From positions 1-40,109 of the forward strand of contig QCEQ01000013.1 of the NCBI GenBank assembly GCA_003278525.1: a DNA stretch of 40,109 nt, given 5' to 3'. Both the position numbers and the translations under genes were made by a program. Shown here in pieces: positions 1-7,491 of this stretch; the stretch's first letter is position 1, and every line of letters starts with the position of its first letter. The notes beneath the pieces are model-generated. The model searched no databases. It was not told where the DNA came from and saw nothing but the letters and a program-made list of their open reading frames with translations. The stretch is from Prochlorococcus sp. AG-355-P16 (GTDB taxonomy: Bacteria > Cyanobacteriota > Cyanobacteriia > PCC-6307 > Cyanobiaceae).

Positions 1-1332
1 AATATGGGACTTGAGGAATTAAACAGGAATCATTCTGCCGCAAAAAAATTATTACTAAGACATGGTGCAACTTTTAGATTAAACGATACTGGTTTAAAAG
101 GTACTGAGAGAATTTTACCTTTTGATCCACTTCCTAGAATAATAAGTAAAGATGATTGGGTAACTTTAGAAAAAGGACTAAAACAAAGGCTTGAGGCAAT
201 TGATTTATTCCTAGATGATATTTATAATTCTCAAAAAATAATTAATGATGGAATAATTCCAAGAGAATTAATAGAGAGTTCAGAAGGTTGGAGACCTCAG
301 ATGATAGGTTTCAAACCTCCACTAAATAAATGGTGTCAAATTTCAGGACTTGATTTAATAAGAGATAGAAAAGGAGATTGGCATGTTTTAGAAGATAATT
401 TAAGGTGCCCTTCTGGTGTTGCTTATTTTTTAGAAAATAGATTAGTCATGAAGAATATTTTCCCTAATCTTTTCTCAGGAAGAATAGTTAAACCAATTGA
501 TGAATATCCCTCATATCTTTTAAAAACTCTTCAAGAACTAGCTGTTTGGACTGATACTCCCAAGATAGTTCTACTAACTCCAGGAATTTTTAATAGTGCT
601 TATTTTGAACATAGTTATTTAGCTCAAGAAATGGGCATACAACTAGTTCAGGGTCATGACTTAGTTTGTAATGATGATTATGTATATTTAAAAACTACCT
701 CTGGATTAAAAAGAGTAGATGTCATTTACAGACGAATTGATGATGATTTCTTAGATCCACTTAATTTCAGAAAAGATTCTTGCCTTGGTGTTAAGGGATT
801 ACTTGATGTTTTTAAGGCAGGTCATGTTGCTTTAGCAAATGCACCTGGGACTGGAATAGCAGATGACAAAATGATTTATTCTTTTGTTCCAAAAATGATT
901 AAATATTATCTTGCTGAAGAAATTATTATTAAAAACGTAGAAACGTATATATGTCATTATCAAAAGGATCGAGAATATGTTCTAGAAAATTTATCAAAAC
1001 TTGTTGTTAAATCTGTCGCAGAAGCTGGGGGGTATGGAATGCTAATTGGCCCTCACTCAACAACGAGTGAGATAGAAGAATTCGCTAATAAAATTAAAAA
1101 TAATCCTAGAAATTTCATAGCACAACCAACATTAGAATTATCTACTGTGCCATCGTTATGTGAAGGAGAACTATATCCATGTCATGTTGATTTAAGACCA
1201 TATATCTTAAGAGGTAAAGATTCATGGGTTAGCCCAGGCGGGCTTACGCGGGTAGCATTAAAAAAAGGATCATTAGTCGTTAATTCTTCTCAAGGTGGAG
1301 GATGCAAAGATACATGGGTTGTAGGTAAATAA
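1..1332 (+). CDS. Circularly permuted ATP-grasp type 2 protein, 5'-partial
   Basis: Probable peptide-bond or amide-forming ligase of the CP_ATPgrasp (DUF404/DUF407) family; the substrate is unknown. Visible family signatures, in order: [15 protein letters not shown] near the start, [18 protein letters not shown], the [15 protein letters not shown] core, [11 protein letters not shown], the [12 protein letters not shown] nucleotide-binding loop, a VDLRPYIL segment and a C-terminal [12 protein letters not shown]. The frame is open from base 1, and the first Met (base 4) lies where relatives already have about 35 residues, so I read the gene as cut by the window edge rather than starting at base 4. 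It is followed after one base by the alpha-E gene and then a transglutaminase-like gene, a recurrent trio in bacteria. The family is certain from motifs; the biochemical role is inference. Confidence 0.88.
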   Translation, partial: NMGLEELNRNHSAAKKLLLRHGATFRLNDTGLKGTERILPFDPLPRIISKDDWVTLEKGLKQRLEAIDLFLDDIYNSQKIINDGIIPRELIESSEGWRPQMIGFKPPLNKWCQISGLDLIRDRKGDWHVLEDNLRCPSGVAYFLENRLVMKNIFPNLFSGRIVKPIDEYPSYLLKTLQELAVWTDTPKIVLLTPGIFNSAYFEHSYLAQEMGIQLVQGHDLVCNDDYVYLKTTSGLKRVDVIYRRIDDDFLDPLNFRKDSCLGVKGLLDVFKAGHVALANAPGTGIADDKMIYSFVPKMIKYYLAEEIIIKNVETYICHYQKDREYVLENLSKLVVKSVAEAGGYGMLIGPHSTTSEIEEFANKIKNNPRNFIAQPTLELSTVPSLCEGELYPCHVDLRPYILRGKDSWVSPGGLTRVALKKGSLVVNSSQGGGCKDTWVVGK

Positions 1333-1333
1333 T

Positions 1334-2275
1334 ATGCTTTTAAGTCGTGTAGCAGAATCTCTTTATTGGATTAATCGTTATTTAGAGCGTGCAGAAAACA
1401 TATCTCGTTTCGTAGAAGTAAGTGAAGCAATGTCATTAGATTGTCCGCCAGGAAGTGCAGAACCATGGCTTCCCTTAATTGATGCTTCAAGTGATAGAGA
1501 ATCTTTTGATAAAAGATTCCCAGAGAAAAAACCTGATGACGTTATTAATTTTTTAATAAGAGATCGTTTAAACCCAAATAGTATAATTTCTTGCATTCAA
1601 ATGGCGAGAGAAAATGCTCGACAAATCAGAGATGTCATGACCACCGAAATGTGGGAACAGATAAATATTTTATATTGGAATTTGCAAGAAGGAGAGGCAA
1701 TATGGAATAAACCAAGACAAGAACAATTAAGTGAGATAAGGAGAGAATGTCAGCTTTTTTATGGAATTACAGATGCGACTCTAAGCAAAGACCTCGCCTG
1801 GAGATTTAGTATTCTTGGAAGATTAATAGAAAGAGCTGACAAAACATCAAGAATTTTAGATGTTAAATACTATCTACTTCTACCCAGCTTAGATGAGCTT
1901 GGAGGAGTTCTTGATGAGCTGCAATGGATTGCACTTTTACGCTCAGCTGGAGCTTATCAAATGTTTAGGAAAGCAGTGCAAAATTCTATAAAGCCTAATT
2001 CAGTTGCGAGATTTCTTTTACTTGATCCAATTTTTCCGAGATCAGTAAGATACTGTCTTGATGGCATAAGTAATACACTTAAAACGATAGATACCTCACC
2101 TTCTACTGAAAATCCTTCAGAATTAGAATGCATGAGAGGTTTGCTTAAAGCAAAGTGGAGTTTTATCAGAATTGAAGATATAATCAATGATGGCTTACAT
2201 GAGGCAATCGATTCATTGCAAATGGATTTAAATAAATTAAATGATCTCATTCAAGAAAAATATTTTATTAATTAA
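1334..2275 (+). CDS. Alpha-E domain protein (DUF403)
   Basis: All-helical alpha-E family protein of 313 residues, full length for the family. The N-terminus MLLSRVAESLYWINRYLERAEN is the diagnostic opening (MLSRvAenlyWlgRYlERAE in relatives), and an internal ENARQIRDVMTTEMWEQIN segment and a GRLIERADKTSRILD helix also fit. No catalytic residues are assigned in this family and its function is not established. It starts one base after the ATP-grasp stop, so translation is probably coupled, and it precedes the transglutaminase-like gene by 11 bases. Relatives are almost always encoded next to, or fused with, the circularly permuted ATP-grasp protein, so the two are likely partners in one complex (inference). 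Confidence 0.9.
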   Translation: MLLSRVAESLYWINRYLERAENISRFVEVSEAMSLDCPPGSAEPWLPLIDASSDRESFDKRFPEKKPDDVINFLIRDRLNPNSIISCIQMARENARQIRDVMTTEMWEQINILYWNLQEGEAIWNKPRQEQLSEIRRECQLFYGITDATLSKDLAWRFSILGRLIERADKTSRILDVKYYLLLPSLDELGGVLDELQWIALLRSAGAYQMFRKAVQNSIKPNSVARFLLLDPIFPRSVRYCLDGISNTLKTIDTSPSTENPSELECMRGLLKAKWSFIRIEDIINDGLHEAIDSLQMDLNKLNDLIQEKYFIN

Positions 2276-2286
2276 TAAGTTTATTA

Positions 2287-3159
2287 ATGAGAATTAAATA
2301 CATTCACAAACTTGAATATAAATACGAAGAACCTGTTCAATTAGGCGAGCATAGATTATGCATAAAGCCAAGGTCAAATGGCTTCCAAAAACTAAAGAAT
2401 TTTGAATTAAAAATAACCCCAGAACCAGAAATTATATATCCGTTACTTGCTGCTAGCGGAGAAGAGATTAAAAGAATCAGATTCAATGGATTAACGGATA
2501 ATTTAATTATTGAATCAATCAGCGAAGTTGAAACTATAAAACATCCAAACATTATTGATGGAGTTAAAAATAGAGATTTAACATTACCTTTTTGTAGAAG
2601 CATTATTAATAGAGATTTACAGGGAGCATTAGAGGGATGGATGCCAAATGGACAACACGATCCCTCTGCAGTGGAACTTGCCCAAGAAGCCTTAGCAGGA
2701 AGCATTAATAATGCATTATCATTTACCTACCAACTTATAGAGATTATTCAAGATCGAGTTAAATATACCAAAAGACATACTGGTCCAGCATGGCCGGCTA
2801 GCAGAACACTTAGAGAACGCATAGGTTCATGCAGAGATTTAGCAATGCTGATGGTTGAAGCTTGCAGGTCTATAGGTATCCCAAGTAGGTTTGTAAGTGG
2901 TTATCATTTTGAAGATCCGTTACCCTCTGAGTTGGATTTACACGCTTGGGCTGAATTATATATTCCAGGGGCTGGTTGGAGAGGTTTTGATCCAAGCGGG
3001 AAAGGATTAATAGATGATAGATATTTAACATTGGTATCCTCTTCAAAATCTAATTTAACCTCTGTAATTACAGGAAACTTTATAGGAAAAAATAATTTAG
3101 AAAATACTTTATCCTGGGAAATCAAACCTCTTGAAATTAAATCAACACTAGATTCTTAA
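2287..3159 (+). CDS. Transglutaminase-like cysteine protease family protein
   Basis: Cytoplasmic transglutaminase/papain-fold protein of 290 residues with no signal peptide. The N-terminal beta-rich domain (about 1-85, starting MRIKYIHKLEYKYEEPV) matches the bacterial transglutaminase-like N-terminal region. The core has a complete triad: Cys182 in GSCRDLAMLMVEACRSIGIP, His219 in LHAWAELYIPGAGW and Asp235 in GFDPSGKG. Family members act as peptidases or transferases on amide bonds. This one closes the ATP-grasp/alpha-E operon, which suggests that it cleaves or transfers the product of the ligase (inference). The ATG at 2287 is 11 bases after the preceding stop. After this gene the spacing opens to 111 bases, so it probably ends the transcription unit. 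Confidence 0.88.
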   Translation: MRIKYIHKLEYKYEEPVQLGEHRLCIKPRSNGFQKLKNFELKITPEPEIIYPLLAASGEEIKRIRFNGLTDNLIIESISEVETIKHPNIIDGVKNRDLTLPFCRSIINRDLQGALEGWMPNGQHDPSAVELAQEALAGSINNALSFTYQLIEIIQDRVKYTKRHTGPAWPASRTLRERIGSCRDLAMLMVEACRSIGIPSRFVSGYHFEDPLPSELDLHAWAELYIPGAGWRGFDPSGKGLIDDRYLTLVSSSKSNLTSVITGNFIGKNNLENTLSWEIKPLEIKSTLDS

Positions 3160-3270
3160 TCTTTTAAAATAACAAAACAATATAAATAATAATATGTTTC
3201 TTTTTTAGTGTTAATTGATACGTTCTTGGATATATATATCTGTTTTCATTTGTTTAATCTTTAAAGAAAA

Positions 3271-3792
3271 TTGAACTCAAGTTTAGAAATTCCAGTTATT
3301 AAATCAAACAAATCGAAAATGTTTGAACTGATAAGTTATGAAAAATTTCGCGATACAAAAGATGTAAGATTTTTTGATATTAGTGTTAATAAATCAAACT
3401 ATAGAGATCTAGTTATTCACAGTGGTCCTGCAGTTAGTCCGCCAAATGATGAAGAATTTAATAATTGGCAATTTTACATACATCACAATCAAGAAGATAA
3501 TCTACTGGCTATATCTGGGGGAAGAACATTTTTTCTTGTCAATTTTGGCTGGGATTACCCTTTTTATAAAGTTAGATTAGAATCTTGTGGATATATTTTA
3601 AGAATACCTAGAGGAACATTTCATAGATCTGTTTCTGACGAAAACGGTTCCATAGTTTTAAATCAAGCTATAAGAGATGAAGGCGGTACAGTTGAATCTG
3701 AATTCAAGGTTACGAATAGCAAAGATAATAAAAAACTTCTCGATTGTATTACTAATTTAGAGCCTAAATTTAAAATTTATAGTGTTAAATAA
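3271..3792 (+). CDS. Cupin-like conserved hypothetical protein
   Basis: Not confidently recognised. The protein of up to 173 residues looks like a single-domain cupin: a [25 protein letters not shown] stretch resembles cupin motif 1 (paired His, then a conserved Gly and an aromatic strand), and [15 protein letters not shown] resembles motif 2 (PxGxxH). This arrangement would fit a metal-binding beta barrel. The longest frame needs a TTG start at 3271 preceded by a weak purine run. An ATG at 3319 ([10 protein letters not shown]) is a plausible alternative and costs only 16 residues of low-complexity N-terminus. It is on the same strand as, and 111 bases after, the transglutaminase-like gene, so a shared role is possible but unsupported. 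There is no signal peptide or membrane segment. Confidence 0.72.
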   Translation: MNSSLEIPVIKSNKSKMFELISYEKFRDTKDVRFFDISVNKSNYRDLVIHSGPAVSPPNDEEFNNWQFYIHHNQEDNLLAISGGRTFFLVNFGWDYPFYKVRLESCGYILRIPRGTFHRSVSDENGSIVLNQAIRDEGGTVESEFKVTNSKDNKKLLDCITNLEPKFKIYSVK

Positions 3793-3875
3793 TCTTAAAA
3801 AGGGATTCTAAATTTATTCATCGATTTAAAAAATTATCTAATTGTTATAAAATAATGATATTCGAATTTTCTAGT

Positions 3876-4394
3876 ATGAAATTTTTCAGATTTTTAAAAT
3901 ATCTTTTATGCATAACTTTTTCTTTCTTAGTTTTATCCTCTCCAGTTTTTGCTGGGGCAAATGTAGCTGTTAAGGGCGAGGGAGATGAAGTTCCAAGTTA
4001 TGTAAGATCTAATATTACAGGATTTGATTTCCATGGAGAGGATCTTCATTTGTCATCTATAGCTGGAGCAGTGGCGAGAGATGCGGATTTTAGTGACGTT
4101 GATTTACATGGGACAACCTTAACCCTATCTGATTTAAAAGGTTCTAATTTAAATGGAGTCGACCTGACCGATACTCTTTCTGATCGAGTTAATTTCCAAA
4201 AAACAGATCTTAGAAATGCTGTTTTAATAAATATGATCGCATCAGGTAGCAGTTTTGCAGGTGCTCAAATAGAAGGAGCAGATTTTTCTTACGCTATTCT
4301 TGACAGCGAAGATCAAAGAAATCTTTGTGAAATTGCTGATGGGATCAATCCAACAACAGGGGTTTCAACCAGAGAAAGTCTTGAGTGTAGTTAG
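3876..4394 (+). CDS. Secreted pentapeptide-repeat protein
   Basis: Exported protein, probably in the thylakoid lumen or periplasm, built from pentapeptide repeats. From the ATG at 3876 the N-terminus [20 protein letters not shown] followed by SSPVFAG is a classic Sec signal with likely cleavage after VFA. A longer version from the ATG at 3855 adds seven residues before the basic region, so I prefer 3876. The mature part has repeats of the A(D/N)LXX type: [30 protein letters not shown], then [34 protein letters not shown], which predicts a right-handed quadrilateral beta helix. It ends with a Cys-containing tail (NLCEIADG and a final ECS) that could form a disulfide. Cyanobacteria have many such lumenal proteins of unknown role; no specific function is proposed. 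Confidence 0.85.
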   Translation: MKFFRFLKYLLCITFSFLVLSSPVFAGANVAVKGEGDEVPSYVRSNITGFDFHGEDLHLSSIAGAVARDADFSDVDLHGTTLTLSDLKGSNLNGVDLTDTLSDRVNFQKTDLRNAVLINMIASGSSFAGAQIEGADFSYAILDSEDQRNLCEIADGINPTTGVSTRESLECS

Positions 4395-4417
4395 AACAAA
4401 AACTAAAAGTAGATTTA

Positions 4418-4771
4418 TTATAAATAAACTTTCTTACCATTATTAAATTTATAAATCCTTTGTTCATCATCTTGAAATATCATTTCACCATTTAATTTGG
4501 ATTTCTTAAATTTTGAAAGCCTTGCTCTGTGAATATTAGATTTCCTATTAATATTTTCTTCGTTATCATAACTCCCAATATAGATATTTATATTAGGATT
4601 TGAAAAGATTTTTTCTTCCTCTCTTAAAAAAATTCTTTCAATATTTGTTTGCGTGCTTTGAAGTTTATTTTTAAATTTGTTTAATTTTAAGTTCTTTGGT
4701 TTTTTAGATTTAATTTTTTTGTAGACAAAAAAAATAACTCCTAAAATTAGAAAAAATAAAAATATATTCAT
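4418..4771 (-). CDS. Small single-pass membrane protein, hypothetical
   Basis: Unrecognised 117-residue protein. The N-terminus MNIFLFFLILGVIFFVYKKI is one clean membrane segment followed at once by a Lys-rich stretch (KSKKPKNLKLNKFKNK), which by the positive-inside rule places the soluble Lys/Asn-rich remainder in the cytoplasm. The middle has an IERIFLREEEK helix and the C-terminus a short beta-prone IYKFNNGKKVYL tail. Composition is strongly biased to Lys and Asn by low GC. It starts 3 bases after the stop of the upstream 63-residue membrane gene, so the two are probably co-translated. It is convergent with the pentapeptide gene, with 23 bases between stops. Confidence 0.6.
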   Translation of the reverse strand: MNIFLFFLILGVIFFVYKKIKSKKPKNLKLNKFKNKLQSTQTNIERIFLREEEKIFSNPNINIYIGSYDNEENINRKSNIHRARLSKFKKSKLNGEMIFQDDEQRIYKFNNGKKVYL

Positions 4772-4774
4772 TAA

Positions 4775-4966
4775 CTATTTAATTTTTATTTTAATATCTA
4801 CGCCTAAGTTACTTTTAGTAGTTAATATTTCTTTTCTTAAGATTCCATAAGTAAAAATTCTAGATAAAGTTTTCAAAGATTTAAAAACCAAAAAAACAGT
4901 AAATAAAAAGAAAACAATAATATTTTCTACAAGAATATTTTTATTTTTATTATCTAGATTGCTCAT
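4775..4966 (-). CDS. Very small membrane protein, hypothetical
   Basis: Unrecognised 63-residue protein. Residues about 12-30 (ILVENIIVFFLFTVFLVFK) form one hydrophobic segment between charged ends. It lies between the PfkB-family kinase (16 bases upstream) and the 117-residue membrane protein (3 bases downstream) on the same strand, and the tight spacing is the main reason for accepting it as a gene. No function is proposed. It could be a spurious frame, but the spacing on both sides and the membrane segment argue otherwise. Confidence 0.5.
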   Translation of the reverse strand: MSNLDNKNKNILVENIIVFFLFTVFLVFKSLKTLSRIFTYGILRKEILTTKSNLGVDIKIKIK

Positions 4967-4982
4967 GTAAGTGTTAATTCAA

Positions 4983-5852
4983 TTATTTTTTATCATTATT
5001 TGCATACGGTCCGAAAAATTCACTAGCGTCTCTTCCCATTACTTTAGCAAGATTTAAACTTTTATCTATATCCCATTTAGATGCCATTCCATAAAGAATA
5101 CCCGCAGCAAAAGAATCACCACATCCATAAGAATCAACCTTTAATTTTTTGTTTTTAAGAGCCTTATATCTTCCTCCTGGAAAAATTATGCCTCCCTTCT
5201 CTCCCTCGGTTTTAATAGTATATTTGGGTTTTAACGATAATTCAGAAAAAGAAAAAACTTCTCCGGGATCTAGATTACTGCCTATTAATCCATCTAAAAG
5301 AACATTTGAATTATTAATTGTATTCAATCCTACCCTTGGTGTTGTACACAGTATTGAAGCCGATCTAGCCATTTTAAAAATCTCTGAATCAGATGCAGTA
5401 ATAAAAATTCCGTCCATTTTTTTTAAAATTTTCCATTCTAAATTGTCTTGATGAGTTGGAGCTAACCTTTCTCCAATAACTGTTATTGCTCTTTCACCTT
5501 GAGAGTCAATTAAACTAAATCCTCTTCTAGTTGGTTTATTACGCCAAGCTACATGCAACTTAATTCCCATATTTGAGAGAATCTTGAAACACTTATCTCC
5601 ATAATCATCATTACCTAATGATGTAAAAAAATGAATTTGGTTTAAAGTTAAATCAGAAAGTATTTTCGCGATAATAGATCCACCACCAGCTGGATACTCA
5701 AGGGACTTTTCAGAATGAGAAATAACGCCTGGATTTGGTAATTGATCGACCTTTAAGAAATTTATCCACTCAACATGACCAACAACAGCAAAATTTAAAT
5801 TTCCTTTTTTAAATTTATAGTCTTCAACTTTATTATTCTTTTCAACAACCAT
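4983..5852 (-). CDS. PfkB-family carbohydrate/nucleoside kinase
   Basis: ATP-dependent sugar or nucleoside kinase of the ribokinase (PfkB) fold, 289 residues. The N-terminal substrate region has the GGGSIIAKILSDL glycine motif and FFTSLGNDDYGDKCFKILSNMGI. The C-terminal signature is VDSYGCGDSFAAGILYG, with Asp246 as the expected catalytic base and a GCGD anion hole where most members have GAGD. PfkB signature 1 and the TEGEKGGIIF strand are also present. The substrate cannot be read from sequence; ribokinase, adenosine kinase and fructokinase are all possible. The ATG at 5852 is preceded by a short AT-rich region shared with the divergent DUF2834 gene (39 bases between starts). Two small membrane genes follow closely on the same strand. 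Confidence 0.85.
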   Translation of the reverse strand: MVVEKNNKVEDYKFKKGNLNFAVVGHVEWINFLKVDQLPNPGVISHSEKSLEYPAGGGSIIAKILSDLTLNQIHFFTSLGNDDYGDKCFKILSNMGIKLHVAWRNKPTRRGFSLIDSQGERAITVIGERLAPTHQDNLEWKILKKMDGIFITASDSEIFKMARSASILCTTPRVGLNTINNSNVLLDGLIGSNLDPGEVFSFSELSLKPKYTIKTEGEKGGIIFPGGRYKALKNKKLKVDSYGCGDSFAAGILYGMASKWDIDKSLNLAKVMGRDASEFFGPYANNDKK

Positions 5853-5891
5853 AAGCTTTTATATTATTATTAAAAGAAATATTTTTGACAA

Positions 5892-6263
5892 GTGAATTCA
5901 TCTAACATTTTAAAAGATAATAAACAGATACTATCTTATCTTTACCTTTTTCTATCAATTTTGGGTGCTGTCCTGCCAATGATGGCAAATTTCGAATTTG
6001 CTAGGGAATATGGAAACAGCTTTGATATAAATAACTTCATTTCTTTAGCAAATGCAAACCCTGCAGCTCAGTCAATTTCTAGAGACTTATTAGTAGGTGC
6101 AAGCGCTATTTTTATATGGATAGTAAATGAATCAAAAAAACTAAATATGAAGAATATGTGGGTTGTATACATTGGAACTTTTCTTATAGCCTTCGCATTC
6201 TCTGCACCTTTTTTCTTATTTCTAAGAGAGAGAAGAATTATTGAAATAGAAAAGATTACTTAA
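5892..6263 (+). CDS. DUF2834 family membrane protein
   Basis: Integral membrane protein of 123 residues, function unknown. There are three hydrophobic segments at about 15-33 (YLYLFLSILGAVLPMM), 65-80 (LLVGASAIFIWIV) and 90-112 (MWVVYIGTFLIAFAFSAPFFLFLRER). The final FFLFLRERR next to the last helix is typical of DUF2834 proteins. The start is GTG at 5892. The gene diverges from the PfkB kinase and converges on the MFS gene, sharing a TTAA tetranucleotide so that each stop lies within the other. Confidence 0.8.
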   Translation: MNSSNILKDNKQILSYLYLFLSILGAVLPMMANFEFAREYGNSFDINNFISLANANPAAQSISRDLLVGASAIFIWIVNESKKLNMKNMWVVYIGTFLIAFAFSAPFFLFLRERRIIEIEKIT

Positions 6264-7489
6264 AATAATCTCTTAAATAGAATTGTAAAGGCAATAAAGC
6301 AACAACAAGAAATTGAAAGCCAGATTATTGAAGCATAACCAAATAAATCTAATATGCGTCCTGAAATAAATGGTCCAAAAAAATAACCCATAGCAAAACA
6401 TTGTGATAATAGAGCAAGTGCAAAACCTTTTTTATTTGAAGGAGCTATTCTGAAAACGACATCTGTTGATGTTGGAAGAAATGAAGCAGTCCCTAAACTT
6501 ACTAAAATCAATGCCAAAGAAATTAAATAAAACGCTGGGATATTTAAATAACTAGAAATAAATAATAAAAATGAAGCGAAAGTGAAATTTATTAAACTAA
6601 ATTTCAAGCCAAATAATCTTTTTTTCTTAGATATCCAAGATCCGACAGGCCATTGTAAAAACAACAATAAAATTAACTGAATAGAAATTATAAGACTAGT
6701 AATTTCTTTGCTTAATGCATTACGATATACTCCACCTTTAACAAGATCCAGAGGTAAAGTTACTTGTATCAAGGCTAAAGAGGTAGTTATCAATAAAATA
6801 GATAAAATTATTATTGTTGAATTTTTATTCCATTTCAATTGTCCCTGATTAATTGGATCTACTAATTTTTTTTGAAAATTTTCTAAGTTTCTTTTTATAG
6901 AAGAACTATTTCTAGATATTAAATACGTGATAACTAACATGCAAAATATATCATTTATAAATATTGATTTAGGATACAAAAAATTCGTCATATAACCCCC
7001 TAAGAATACCCCTAGAAATATTCCTAAAGCTTCCGAACTTCTAACTAGGGCATAAGCTTTACGTGTTTCAATAGGATGACAAAAATAGGGCACTCCAAAT
7101 TCTGCAGCGGGCCAATATATTCCTGCAGCAGCCCCAACAAGTGATTGTCCAATTATGTACAACAAAGTATCTCTTGAAAAAATGAGACAAAAGCTAGCGG
7201 CAATACTTAGTATTGAAGAAGTAATTATCGGAAATTGTATTTTTCCCGTTTTATTAAGATAATTACCTGTAAAGAGTCTTGTTACTGTTCCAATTATTGC
7301 TGAAATGGTAAATCCCAGGCCAATATCTGTCGCCGATAATCCTTGGTTATTAAAAATAAGTGATGTTAAATAAATAACACCTCCTGCTCCAAATGCAGCA
7401 AAAAATCTTATCTTGGTTATTAACCTCAAATGATAAGGAAATTGAATCCACCAATTTTTGCAAATTTGTAAACTTTTTTGACTAATCAC
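6260..7489 (-). CDS. Major facilitator superfamily transporter
   Basis: Twelve-helix MFS permease of 409 residues, the normal family length, in the cytoplasmic membrane. The first half has FFAAFGAGGVIYLTSLIF, the loop GNYLNKTGK that stands for the MFS motif between helices 2 and 3, and ARKAYALVRSSEALGIFLGV. The second half repeats the pattern with WPVGSWISKKKRLFGLKFS and ends in FGYASIIWLSISCCCFIAF. Substrate unknown; drug/sugar-type efflux is only a guess. The first start in frame is GTG at 7489, two bases from the divergent GTG of the next gene, so a later start such as the TTG of Leu22 is possible, although the NWW segment before it looks protein-like. Confidence 0.85.
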   Translation of the reverse strand: MISQKSLQICKNWWIQFPYHLRLITKIRFFAAFGAGGVIYLTSLIFNNQGLSATDIGLGFTISAIIGTVTRLFTGNYLNKTGKIQFPIITSSILSIAASFCLIFSRDTLLYIIGQSLVGAAAGIYWPAAEFGVPYFCHPIETRKAYALVRSSEALGIFLGVFLGGYMTNFLYPKSIFINDIFCMLVITYLISRNSSSIKRNLENFQKKLVDPINQGQLKWNKNSTIIILSILLITTSLALIQVTLPLDLVKGGVYRNALSKEITSLIISIQLILLLFLQWPVGSWISKKKRLFGLKFSLINFTFASFLLFISSYLNIPAFYLISLALILVSLGTASFLPTSTDVVFRIAPSNKKGFALALLSQCFAMGYFFGPFISGRILDLFGYASIIWLSISCCCFIAFTILFKRLF

Positions 7490-7491
7490 TA

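Noticed and set aside
3229..3240. GATATATATATC palindrome upstream of the cupin-like gene
   Set aside because: Simple AT alternation is expected in this composition; no T-run or known operator fits.
4400..4430. Weak TTTATT-ATA-AATAAA hairpin between convergent stops
   Set aside because: Only AT pairs and no clear T-run, so it is too weak for an intrinsic terminator.
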